A model generated the notes under the pieces. The model ran no database searches, was not told the origin of the DNA, and was given only the letters and a program-made list of their open reading frames with translations. Position numbers and translations under genes: made by a program. A stretch of 64,000 bases of DNA from contig NZ_CP136920.1 in assembly GCF_033100135.1 (NCBI RefSeq), forward strand, positions 4,521,001 to 4,585,000, read 5' to 3'. This DNA comes from Rubellicoccus peritrichatus (lineage in GTDB: Bacteria > Verrucomicrobiota > Verrucomicrobiia > Opitutales > Cerasicoccaceae). Shown one piece after another: positions 1-7,446 of this stretch. Each line of letters opens with the position of its first letter. The first letter of the stretch is position 1.

Positions 1-102
1 GCACTTGCACGGTCTTCGATTTCGATTCCTTATCGGATAAGGCACACCGTCACCATGGCCTACGAAATAGGGCAAGTCTACTGCTGTCAGAAAATCTGCC
101 AT
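1..102 (-). CDS. Tail protein, N-terminal 34 residues only (cut by window edge)
   Basis: Start codon at 102 and first 34 codons of the large tail protein that is complete at 33261..35822. The visible part ends in the Cys-Lys-Cys of the N-terminal cysteine cluster. The gene is not broken; the window simply begins inside it. Confidence 0.9.
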   Translation of the reverse strand, partial: MADFLTAVDLPYFVGHGDGVPYPIRNRNRRPCKC

Positions 103-105
103 AGC

Positions 106-702
106 TCAAGCAGCGACAATTACTGCATTTCGATAAATGGTGGAACATCCGGATTCACTGGCACCGGTTTCGACACGTAAGTTTGTCTTCACTGCACTAT
201 AAAATGCAGTTGGAGCGTTCTCACTGGAGTCATACGAAAAGAGAATTGTGTAAAGCGTCGTGGGTATATTCCCGTTATTGCTCGGAGCCTGTGTGACGGG
301 AACAGTCGAAGATTCTTCGATCGTTGCTCCTGTGACTTCGCCTTGCTGGGTAATATTTGTTTCCAGGTAGACGACTCGACCTTCAGCATTACCATTGAGG
401 GTGATTTCTCCATTCCAATTATTAGGCAATTCATTGTTAATGGTACCAGGGATGAGCTTGACCGCCAAAGCGTTGTTAGCATTTCCAGCTGAATATGGCT
501 TCCAGGGGTGATCTTCGCGAACTGTGGATTCACTTCTTGCTGTCAATTCTGCAACCCACCCTAATGGCGTCTGTGTAATTCGTAGTCCTTTATGGCCATT
601 CCCCGGGGCTCCCCTATTGCTCTGCTCAATAAGCTCATTAAGACGAGATACTGTCACCTCATCTTCAATACGCCTTGACCCTTTAAACCGCCAACTAATC
701 AT
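106..702 (-). CDS. Putative tail-tip protein, 198 aa
   Basis: Family not recognised with certainty. It lies between a 232-aa tail gene and the large tail protein, downstream of the tape measure gene, where siphoviruses encode tail-tip and baseplate components. The start ATG at 702 overlaps the previous stop (ATGA), so translation is probably coupled. The N-terminal half begins with basic segment WRFKGSRR followed by 'VSRLNELIEQSNRG'. The rest is rich in T, N, V and G with beta-strand character. No membrane segment or signal peptide is visible. Role inferred from position only. Confidence 0.6.
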   Translation of the reverse strand: MISWRFKGSRRIEDEVTVSRLNELIEQSNRGAPGNGHKGLRITQTPLGWVAELTARSESTVREDHPWKPYSAGNANNALAVKLIPGTINNELPNNWNGEITLNGNAEGRVVYLETNITQQGEVTGATIEESSTVPVTQAPSNNGNIPTTLYTILFSYDSSENAPTAFYSAVKTNLRVETGASESGCSTIYRNAVIVAA

Positions 703-1397
703 TTCCTATAAACTAGTTCATTCCACCCATCCTTGCCTGAAAGCATCCAGCCTTCAGACACAGCAAAAACGTCTGCCTCTTCAGTGTAAGTAAATTCAAT
801 TTTCAACCAATTCCTTGACCCGATAGCGGGCTCGTTGCCAGCTGGTGAATCAATGCTTCCCAGATCCGTCAATCCTGAGGGCTTCGTCCTGGAAAGGTAT
901 CGCTTGCGGAAAATTACGCCTGGGGATAGGAAGCTTTCGATGCCTGCTAATTTTGCACTTTGTACAGCTTCACTTGTTGCATTAAATCCAACAAATAAGC
1001 CATCATCATCCGTGATGATTCCATCGACGCCCACCCCCTGCTCTATAACGCTCCAATTCGAAGAGGTTCTAATTGGCTCAGTGGACATGGTACCAACGAC
1101 TTCATAAACAGGAGGAGGAAGTCCTCCCCCTGTTCCGTTGATTTGCCCTCCCCTAAACTCTGCCGTCCATTCACCCAACCCACCAGGCAAGAAGCGTGGA
1201 CTCACAATCTTACAAACAAGATTTGGATAGTTGGAATGTCTGTTGCCTTGAGTTGGTATTAATCTGAGCAAGTCATTGCCATTGCACTTAAAAGTCTCAC
1301 GCAGTGTCACAAGACCAATATCACTGATGGTAATATCGGGTGGTTGTGTGCAAACTTTTACCCCTGATGTAAGCTTACCTTGACGTGCTACACTCAT
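699..1397 (-). CDS. Putative minor tail protein, 232 aa
   Basis: Unrecognised protein directly downstream of the tape measure gene; its ATG at 1397 overlaps the tape-measure stop by 4 nt. Composition is beta-rich with a Gly/Pro stretch near the middle (GGGLPPPVYE) and no transmembrane segment. Three Cys lie in the first half. Genes in this place normally encode distal tail or tail-tip subunits, which is the basis of the call. Its stop overlaps the start of the 198-aa gene, so the three genes form one translationally coupled block. Confidence 0.6.
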   Translation of the reverse strand: MSVARQGKLTSGVKVCTQPPDITISDIGLVTLRETFKCNGNDLLRLIPTQGNRHSNYPNLVCKIVSPRFLPGGLGEWTAEFRGGQINGTGGGLPPPVYEVVGTMSTEPIRTSSNWSVIEQGVGVDGIITDDDGLFVGFNATSEAVQSAKLAGIESFLSPGVIFRKRYLSRTKPSGLTDLGSIDSPAGNEPAIGSRNWLKIEFTYTEEADVFAVSEGWMLSGKDGWNELVYRK

Positions 1398-2650
1398 GCA
1401 AAACTTGCACCCCCGTCTTTTAGTTTTCGAATCTCATTCTTAATGCCTTCAAGTTTATCAAGTTGCTGTTTGGCCAGCCTTTCAAGGGTTCTAGGATCGG
1501 CACTAGCAAAGCCACCACCGCCACCAATAGCAGTGATGCTAGCTACTTCACCCAAGCCCGCCCTAGACCTGATTTCGTCTAGTTTTGATCTGCCTTTAGC
1601 ATCCTTATCCAGCAATCTTTCAAGGGCTTTCTTTGCAGTTTCGTCACTGCGTGAAGGGCCTGGCTTACGCCTTGTGCGTCTCTTATTGTTCTGCAATATG
1701 GGGTCTCTTGACAATATATCCTGCGCCTCATCGGAGGCTGACTGTGTGCCAGTAGTAATAATACTACCGATGTCTTCTAGGGCATTCTTAGCTTCAGCCT
1801 TCATACTGGAAAGTGTGATTCTGAAATTATCACTAACCCGAGCAAAGGAATCCTTAATCTTGTCAACATCCAAGGATAGGATTCCATCAATCGCTTGGCC
1901 TACTGAAGCAACATTCTCCATTACCAGACTTATCACGTTACCAATTTGCCTGCCCAGAGCTTCAACACTGCGTCTTAATACACCAATAATTCTATTAAAT
2001 ACATCCAACACTGGAAATAGGAAACCTTTGACTGTGTTAGCAAGCAAAGCCAATTGGTCATTGAAGTCTGCGGTTGATTTTACTGCTCCCTCTGAGGCCT
2101 TGCTCGCTCTCGCTAAACCATTTGCAGCGACATCCTGAAGCAGTGGTAGAATTTCTGTATAACGATTGCCTAGGAGCCCAGTTATCGCAGCGAGCCTGTC
2201 ACTTTCTGTAGTTAAGCCTCCTACAGTATTCGCAAGTAGCATAAAGACTTCCTCGGGTGATTTATCTTTGAAGTCTTCAACTGTAAGGCCAAGCGCTTTC
2301 ATTTCATCAGCAATAGATTGCGTCGGTCCACCAGCCCGATTAACTTCCCCTATAAATCTTTTTAGACCCCTTGTTGCATACTCAAGATTAGCTCCCGTAA
2401 GATCGGCTTGAATTGATAAGTCCTGAATAAAATCGGATGTCCCATCCCCCAGCTGCTTGGACAGCTTGTCAATTCGATCCAGATCCGAGTACATGCGCTT
2501 TAAGCCAAGTAAAACTGATGCAAAAGCAAAAGCCTTGGCAAACTGCCGTGCTGCCGTTGTAGCAAAGGCCTGTACCTTGTTCTGTGCCTTCGCTAGACCC
2601 GTATCAAGCAGGGAGTTATCTGTTCCTACTTTTACTTTAACGTCAGCCAT
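1394..2650 (-). CDS. Short tail tape measure protein, 418 aa
   Basis: Tape measure proteins set tail length and are threaded through the tail tube. This one begins with a typical 'VKVGTDNSLLDTGLAKAQNKV' type segment, followed by an Ala-rich hydrophobic helix (about residues 30-52) and long helical stretches with few prolines. A Gly-rich tail lies near residue 380 (IGGGGGF). It is the longest helical protein of the tail cluster and sits after the presumed tube and chaperone genes, as usual. At 418 aa it is short for the family, implying a short tail of very roughly 60 nm by the 1.5 Å per residue rule (inference). It overlaps the upstream gene by 8 nt. Confidence 0.75.
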   Translation of the reverse strand: MADVKVKVGTDNSLLDTGLAKAQNKVQAFATTAARQFAKAFAFASVLLGLKRMYSDLDRIDKLSKQLGDGTSDFIQDLSIQADLTGANLEYATRGLKRFIGEVNRAGGPTQSIADEMKALGLTVEDFKDKSPEEVFMLLANTVGGLTTESDRLAAITGLLGNRYTEILPLLQDVAANGLARASKASEGAVKSTADFNDQLALLANTVKGFLFPVLDVFNRIIGVLRRSVEALGRQIGNVISLVMENVASVGQAIDGILSLDVDKIKDSFARVSDNFRITLSSMKAEAKNALEDIGSIITTGTQSASDEAQDILSRDPILQNNKRRTRRKPGPSRSDETAKKALERLLDKDAKGRSKLDEIRSRAGLGEVASITAIGGGGGFASADPRTLERLAKQQLDKLEGIKNEIRKLKDGGASFA

Positions 2651-3272
2651 TGGGAAATGCCTTTCCTTGACGCTCTGCTAATAATCTTCTGCCAGTCTCT
2701 TCGGCCTGCTTTGCTTGCTCGTCCCACTCAATTAAAGTAGCATCGTCTGGAGCAAATTTGAGTTCCCCGCCCTGAGCCTCAACATTTGAATCAGTCATCC
2801 AACAGAGCAGACCAAAAGGCATTGACCATGCTCTCTCCTCACCGACCAACGGAGCGGCCATGCAAACACGAGTCATAACATATGGTGCAGTGATCGGATC
2901 ACCTTTCGACCCCACCTTTTCCATATGTTCTGGCAACGACATATAATCACTCCAGTAAGTTTGCCATTTTCTAATATGACTAAAAAAATGCCTACGCTTA
3001 AGAACAGAACGGAAAACATGCCAATGCAATAAGCCATCTATCCCTATGTCAGGCGTTCCCTTTGGGACATATGCACCCTGAACAAGCTTAATTGGCCTAG
3101 AGCATACAGAAACAGCTAACGCTAAATCCTCAGGAAGGAGACCTTCGCCGCATACAACTGGAGACTGTATCGCGTCTAGATATAAAAGATGAGCTGCACT
3201 TAAAGGCTGAAGTTTCCGACCGAAAACCCTGCTTTCGGCATTGATGACGCATTCAAGAAATTTTGGGTCCAC
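2643..3272 (-). CDS. Tail assembly protein candidate between tube and tape measure, 209 aa
   Basis: The start codon is GTG at 3272 (GTG GAC CCA); no in-frame ATG lies nearby upstream. The protein is rich in Trp, Cys and Leu and has a central 'WHVFRSVLKRRHFF' segment. Position between the small tail-tube candidate and the tape measure gene is where tail assembly chaperones are encoded, but no slippery sequence or frameshifted extension was found, so a chaperone role is inferred from order alone. Its 3' end overlaps the tape measure start by 8 nt. Confidence 0.55.
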   Translation of the reverse strand: MDPKFLECVINAESRVFGRKLQPLSAAHLLYLDAIQSPVVCGEGLLPEDLALAVSVCSRPIKLVQGAYVPKGTPDIGIDGLLHWHVFRSVLKRRHFFSHIRKWQTYWSDYMSLPEHMEKVGSKGDPITAPYVMTRVCMAAPLVGEERAWSMPFGLLCWMTDSNVEAQGGELKFAPDDATLIEWDEQAKQAEETGRRLLAERQGKAFPNG

Positions 3273-3280
3273 ATTCTAAC

Positions 3281-3643
3281 TTAAGTGGGGTTAATTTGTT
3301 CGTATTTCTCTAAGTCATATGAACATTCTGAGTAACCACGTGCTTGAGATTCGTTACCTTTGCGTACGATCTCATACGTATCGTTGAAGTCAGGGTCGTT
3401 CATATTGGCCAATGTCAACACTTCACCAATGTCAGCTGGAGTATATGAGGACTGGAAGCGCAATCGCACATTTACTTTCTTTACGCGATCATCACGCCTG
3501 GTTTCGACAGTGACGCCATTTTCATCTGGAACAGTGTCGTTGAGGTTAAACTCGTGACCTGCGCTAATAGCGGTTACTGAGGCATTAGTAATGGTTGCCC
3601 CTGTTCCGAATACGTGTGCTGTGCCTTGTACTTTTGCTGACAT
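3281..3643 (-). CDS. Candidate major tail tube protein, 120 aa
   Basis: Small beta-rich protein starting 'MSAKVQGTAHVFGTGATITNA' and ending with 'EKYEQINPT'. It lies after the tail-terminator-like gene and before the tape measure, the usual place of the tail tube subunit. A stretch of charged residues (VETRRDDRVKKVNVRLRF) alternates like a beta hairpin. It is smaller than lambda gpV but in the range of minimal tube domains. Preceded by the 14-nt junction element at 3679..3692. Identity not proven by any signature motif. Confidence 0.5.
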   Translation of the reverse strand: MSAKVQGTAHVFGTGATITNASVTAISAGHEFNLNDTVPDENGVTVETRRDDRVKKVNVRLRFQSSYTPADIGEVLTLANMNDPDFNDTYEIVRKGNESQARGYSECSYDLEKYEQINPT

Positions 3644-3678
3644 TGTAATTATAGTTGAAGAATGGGCTTATAGTGACA

Positions 3679-3692
3679 GCGACTAAGTCAAC
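3679..3692 (-). promoter_or_regulatory. 14-nt junction element GTTGACTTAGTCGC
   Basis: One of four occurrences per unit of GTTGACTTAGTCGC (minus-strand reading), here starting right at the stop of the tail-terminator-like gene and 36 nt before the start of the tube-candidate gene. The identity extends to 19 nt with the copy at 32967..32985. Function unknown: module-boundary sequence, regulator site or processing site. Confidence 0.6.
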
Positions 3693-4176
3693 TTAGCTCG
3701 CTAAAAACTTGAGCTTCAAACACCAAAGTAGTCAGCCATTGCCTATCTTCAGTGGATTCCTGAATGCCTGATGGTACAAGCTCGTGAAATACGATCTCCT
3801 TAACCGCTCGCAAGTCCGGGCCTTCATCTGGAGGATTGAGGGCGGTTAATACCCTCTCCTGATCGCATAACGCATCCGAAATACCTTTTGCCATCTTATC
3901 ATGTATCCTATGTCTTCCCTCATCGGCTGATGAGTAAATCATTATCGCCAATGCAGCCGAGTACTCTCCCGTTCCTGCTGGCATTCCATCAGCATAAGTA
4001 GCCTCCAAACAATGCACCTCACAGCGAGGACTCTTCTTAGTCTCTGAGCTTCGCCCTTCAAGAAATTGTATTGTTGAAAGCATGGGTTTGCGGCGATTAT
4101 TACTCGTAAGGTACCGCGATAAGGCTTTTTCAATCTGTCTTGTTACTTGCATTTTATAGTCCCGACTTTCTAGCAT
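3688..4176 (-). CDS. Putative tail terminator / completion protein, 162 aa
   Basis: Position between an HK97 gp10-like gene and the tube candidate, and an alpha/beta pattern with a short N-terminal helix (MQVTRQIEKALSRYL), fit the tail terminator (lambda gpU-like) group. Evidence is positional; no signature is certain. The ATG at 4176 overlaps the upstream gene by 23 nt. A second ATG at 4152 lies just past the upstream stop and would give 154 aa; it may be the true start because the first eight residues (MLESRDYK) look like read-through of the neighbouring gene. Confidence 0.5.
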   Translation of the reverse strand: MLESRDYKMQVTRQIEKALSRYLTSNNRRKPMLSTIQFLEGRSSETKKSPRCEVHCLEATYADGMPAGTGEYSAALAIMIYSSADEGRHRIHDKMAKGISDALCDQERVLTALNPPDEGPDLRAVKEIVFHELVPSGIQESTEDRQWLTTLVFEAQVFSELS

Positions 4177-4921
4177 TTGCGTCTATAGCTCTATCCAGAA
4201 GATTTGCAGCAACTCTTTCCTCGCGCTTAAATGCAGCCCTGGCACTGGAAGAGGACAGCACATCAGAGGCATAGGGAACTCTATTGTGAAGCTGATAATT
4301 TACACTTCGTGAACCCCTTGACTCGATCACGCTTCCACTTACTTTTGATACACCCTTTTTGCCTTTTGCCCAGGCTGGGATTCCACGAGTTCCACCTAAT
4401 AACCTTGCACATGCTGCCCAGCCTGCTTTTGCCAAACCAACGCGCTTTTGAATTTTCTGCAAATACTTATCTCGCTTTGCATCATCAGGAACAACAGTTT
4501 GCTGACTGTTTTTTTTGGGTACGCGCCCCTTACTATTTCGAGCACTTGAATGTCTTTGCTTTTGTAATGACCTCGTTAAATCAATACCCTCTTCCATTGC
4601 AATTTTACGCGCTTTAGCATATTGATTATTCTGCAAGAATAACCAGAACGCAGAAGCTAAATCTTCGCTTCTCCTGGCAATGGCATCAAAAGCCTTTGAT
4701 GGGGAAAGAAATACGTTCCGTACGTCAATAGCCGTCTTTCGCTTGCCTCGACCATGGGCCCGACTACTGAAGCCATGTGGTTGTGTTTGATAAGCTAAGT
4801 TTACGCTCACCCTTCTTGCACTCTGCTTTGTTACTTGAGGAATTGTTTTCCCGTTTGCAGCAGACAGCCTCCTGAGCTTCGACTTTAAAACCCTGTCATC
4901 AACTGTTGCTGTCAATTTCAT
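4154..4921 (-). CDS. HK97 gp10-like head-tail / minor tail protein, 255 aa
   Basis: Strongly basic, helical protein with many Arg, Lys and Ser residues. It starts 'MKLTATVDDRVLKSKLRRLSA', resembling the opening of HK97 gp10-type connector/tail-completion proteins (central domain 'alpha chain ... RTGALR'-like families), but is longer. It overlaps the upstream adaptor gene by 4 nt (ATGA) and the downstream gene by 23 nt. The middle (about residues 120-150) is Gln/Lys/Ser-rich and probably disordered. Family assignment is moderate, connector location is firm. Confidence 0.5.
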   Translation of the reverse strand: MKLTATVDDRVLKSKLRRLSAANGKTIPQVTKQSARRVSVNLAYQTQPHGFSSRAHGRGKRKTAIDVRNVFLSPSKAFDAIARRSEDLASAFWLFLQNNQYAKARKIAMEEGIDLTRSLQKQRHSSARNSKGRVPKKNSQQTVVPDDAKRDKYLQKIQKRVGLAKAGWAACARLLGGTRGIPAWAKGKKGVSKVSGSVIESRGSRSVNYQLHNRVPYASDVLSSSSARAAFKREERVAANLLDRAIDANARKSGL

Positions 4922-5247
4922 TTAGCAGGATCATCCAGGGAGAAAGTGACACTAAAGTTGTCTTCTGAGGCCCCTACTATCAGGCGCTTCAGTTTTTTCT
5001 TTTTTAAGGTAACTACACGCCCCACCAGTTCATCTACAACAACTGAATCTGGGATTTGGGATAGTAGCACCGTGACCTCGCTACTGCCATCGGGCATAAA
5101 GCCACCGGCCTCAGCTAGATCCTTGCTTCGTTCAATTGTCGGCAATATGCATGGAAGCTCCAAACTCCCAATCTGTAGATAATCAGAATTCCTATTCTCT
5201 TCGAAGACCTCAAAGGCCTCCCCAAGGCTCTCACTTATCTCTGACAT
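4918..5247 (-). CDS. Putative head-tail connector / adaptor protein, 109 aa
   Basis: Small protein with acidic helical N-terminus (SEISESLGEAFEVFEENRN) and a beta-rich remainder. It stands first in the tail cluster after the capsid genes, where head completion or adaptor proteins are encoded. Its start at 5247 is only 9 nt after the hairpin at 5257..5280, so expression may depend on read-through of, or initiation beside, that hairpin. No specific family motif recognised. Confidence 0.5.
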   Translation of the reverse strand: MSEISESLGEAFEVFEENRNSDYLQIGSLELPCILPTIERSKDLAEAGGFMPDGSSEVTVLLSQIPDSVVVDELVGRVVTLKKKKLKRLIVGASEDNFSVTFSLDDPAK

Positions 5248-5256
5248 GGTAAAGAA

Positions 5257-5280
5257 AGGCGGGCCATTACTGACCCGCCT
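5257..5280 (-). terminator. Hairpin with T-rich tail between capsid and tail genes
   Basis: Perfect 7-bp arms AGGCGGG / CCCGCCT with a 10-nt loop, followed on the minus strand by TTCTTTACC. It has the form of an intrinsic terminator of moderate strength after the 73-aa gene that follows the capsid gene. Because the tail-operon start codon lies immediately downstream, it could reduce tail transcription relative to capsid. Confidence 0.6.
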
Positions 5281-5287
5281 CTAATAA

Positions 5288-5509
5288 TTATTTTTTGTTA
5301 CCTTTCTTGGATTCTTCTGGAGGTGAATCAGTGGGTTTTGATTGAGATTTCTGATCTTTGTCGGTTCTAGCCATTTCAGATTCCTCAATCTGGACTGCCT
5401 TATTCATGTTAATGAGCAATCGTCCAATAGAGTCTGAAACTTCGATTTTCTCATCAGTGAATACGGGCTCCCCGCTAATCGCTGTGTCTTTTGTGATCTC
5501 GATAAACAT
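5288..5509 (-). CDS. Small capsid-proximal protein, 73 aa
   Basis: Unrecognised. The first 40 residues look folded (MFIEITKDTAISGEPVFTDE), the last 28 are Lys/Ser/Pro/Glu-rich and probably disordered. It follows the major capsid gene by 18 nt and precedes the hairpin at 5257..5280, so it shares the capsid transcript. Small proteins here may be head decoration or head-completion factors (inference). Confidence 0.55.
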   Translation of the reverse strand: MFIEITKDTAISGEPVFTDEKIEVSDSIGRLLINMNKAVQIEESEMARTDKDQKSQSKPTDSPPEESKKGNKK

Positions 5510-5527
5510 TGTTACCCTTTCATCAGA

Positions 5528-7423
5528 TTACTGGTTTCCTGCATCAGTGCTAACAGCGAAAGACTCAGGATGACGAACACCACAGTCTGTCAAGATTGTA
5601 ACCATGATCTCAACCTTGCCTTCCTTCTTTAGAGAGTAAGGATCGACGATAACGTCAATGCCTGCCCAATCAGCAACAATCAAATCGCTGAAATTGCCAA
5701 ATACAACCCTGTTGGCGGGTACCTGATTTGTGGCAAATGATGGATAGCCATTCACCTCACGCCCAGCCCAAAGGAATTGACCGCTGCCAGCATCCTTTGG
5801 TGTTGTCTTCCATGCTCCCCTGACCCCAGGAGTGGTAAGGTAAGCCATGCTTTCAACATCAGCGTTATCTGTTGCAACAGCGGTTTCAAACTCTACCACC
5901 TTTGCCCATGTGGGAGCAGTAGCAGCGCCAAAGGTAACCGTGTTAATCCCGGTTGTGTTGATGATACCTGTTGGTTGGTTGTCAGCACCTGTGCCAGCAA
6001 TGCACGCCAGATCCTTGGCGATAGCCAACACACGCATCAAGTCATCTCTGACAAATGCCTCAATATCAATCGAAGACTGGGCAAGGAGCATTTTACTATA
6101 AGCCGTGTTGCCTGCGAGTCGCTTTGGAGAAAGCGCCAAACTACCGAATGTTTGAGTGCTTCCAGTAACCGCGTCATTCTCCCCGAGCCAGTAAGCAGTT
6201 GCACCACCGTCTGCACTGGGGATCGCAATGTTTCCCTGCAGCCCACTTAGAGAGCGAGCGCCTAAGCTGGTCACAAAGGTCCTATTTCGCAATAGCTCAA
6301 TAAGGGAACCACCAAGCACAGAGGTTTGCACAGTATGGCCACCGTCAGCACTAACGCCCACAGACAAGTCACGACTGATTTTTCTGTTCTGGCTGGCGAG
6401 AGCGCGCGCGATGCGAGTATCATCATAGCTTTCCATATCCGCAGGGACATAGAAGCCTTGTGCCTCACGCTTGAGCGCCTTAGCAGTCGCCTCTGAGGCT
6501 TCACCCTCAAGGCCATCGACGGGCTTCCCTTCACCGGCAAGTCGCAAGGCACGAGTAAGACTGTACTCCTTTTTTTCCTTCTTACTCATGCCTACATCTG
6601 GCTTAGTTGTGATAGCTTGCGCTTCAAGCTTATCTCTCAGGATATGACCCTGGAAGTCTGCAAGCGGCTTATCGTTTTCGACGTAGTCACGAACAACCTC
6701 GTTATCAACGTTGTATTCACGAGCGAGGCGGGAAATTTCCGCTACGCGATTTTGCTCTGTCTTCTTTGCGCGTTCAATCGCCTTTGGGTCCTCACGAACC
6801 TCAACAACGGTTTTGACCTCTGGAGACGAAGCGGGTTTTTCACGAGTAACCGTCTCGTTTTTGTTTTCTTCTGACATTGTATTATCTAATATTTTTATAG
6901 ATTCGCCGGATTGATTCGCTTTGCCCCGACCAACTCCGACAGTTGTATCGGCTGGGACTGTCACCAGGCTGACTTCGACAGGGGTCCACTTCGTAACGCG
7001 GAAAACGTCTTTTTCGTCCGTTGACGTGGACTCACGCTTTACCTCGTCTATATCGGTAGTGACACTAACCGACCGAAGGATGCTATCTTTGACATCCTGA
7101 AATTTTTCTTCTGCCAGGGGGCCGCGTCCAAATCGAACAACAGCATACCCTTTTCGATCCCTGACCTCAGCGGAAATCACCGCCCCGAGATGCATATCTT
7201 TTTGGTGATTAAATAGCAGGGGTCCATTTGAAAGCAGCCTGCTCAAGTCAACCGATCCCGGTCCATGATCCAAAATATCAAGGTAGCCAAAGCCATCGTC
7301 AATGGGCTCCTCTGATGAGAAGGAAAGCTCAACAGTTCGCTCCTCTTCATCAATTACTGAAACCCTCTCAATTTTAAGCGCTCGTGTAAGCTGCTTTGGA
7401 AATTGTTTTAGATGCTCTGGCAT
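5528..7423 (-). CDS. Prohead protease - major capsid protein fusion, 631 aa
   Basis: The N-terminal ~165 residues match the HK97-type prohead protease (S78) pattern: candidate catalytic His73 in 'FNHQ', then Ser118/Ser120 in 'ILRSVSV', then 'WTPVEVSLVTVPAD'. A Glu/Lys-rich helical linker (about 185-310) resembles a scaffold or delta domain. The C-terminal ~300 residues have HK97 major capsid features ('PSADGGATAYWLGENDAV', 'YPSFATNQVP', 'VIVDPYSL'). Maturation would release protease and capsid subunit. An internal ATG (Met183, base 6877) begins 'MSEENKNETV' and could yield a separate ~449-aa scaffold-capsid product. A junction element stands just before the start. Confidence 0.88.
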   Translation of the reverse strand: MPEHLKQFPKQLTRALKIERVSVIDEEERTVELSFSSEEPIDDGFGYLDILDHGPGSVDLSRLLSNGPLLFNHQKDMHLGAVISAEVRDRKGYAVVRFGRGPLAEEKFQDVKDSILRSVSVTTDIDEVKRESTSTDEKDVFRVTKWTPVEVSLVTVPADTTVGVGRGKANQSGESIKILDNTMSEENKNETVTREKPASSPEVKTVVEVREDPKAIERAKKTEQNRVAEISRLAREYNVDNEVVRDYVENDKPLADFQGHILRDKLEAQAITTKPDVGMSKKEKKEYSLTRALRLAGEGKPVDGLEGEASEATAKALKREAQGFYVPADMESYDDTRIARALASQNRKISRDLSVGVSADGGHTVQTSVLGGSLIELLRNRTFVTSLGARSLSGLQGNIAIPSADGGATAYWLGENDAVTGSTQTFGSLALSPKRLAGNTAYSKMLLAQSSIDIEAFVRDDLMRVLAIAKDLACIAGTGADNQPTGIINTTGINTVTFGAATAPTWAKVVEFETAVATDNADVESMAYLTTPGVRGAWKTTPKDAGSGQFLWAGREVNGYPSFATNQVPANRVVFGNFSDLIVADWAGIDVIVDPYSLKKEGKVEIMVTILTDCGVRHPESFAVSTDAGNQ

Positions 7424-7432
7424 TTACCAGTT

Positions 7433-7446
7433 GCGACTAAGTCAAC
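7433..7446 (-). promoter_or_regulatory. 14-nt junction element GTTGACTTAGTCGC
   Basis: Second occurrence of the junction element. It contains the portal gene's TGA stop and ends 9 nt before the ATG of the protease-capsid gene, filling almost the whole intergenic space. Confidence 0.6.

Noticed and set aside
1380-2138. 252-aa plus-strand frame antisense to the tape measure gene
   Set aside because: Ser/Leu-rich composition of a complementary-strand shadow; the minus-strand tape measure is in the right order, and no start signal is seen.
2643-3643. Programmed -1 frameshift in tail assembly genes
   Set aside because: No slippery heptamer was seen near the gene ends, and the two frames are separated by stop codons and an 8-nt gap.
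5777-6250. 157-aa plus-strand frame across the capsid gene
   Set aside because: Cys/Ser-rich, antisense to conserved capsid sequence; a shadow.
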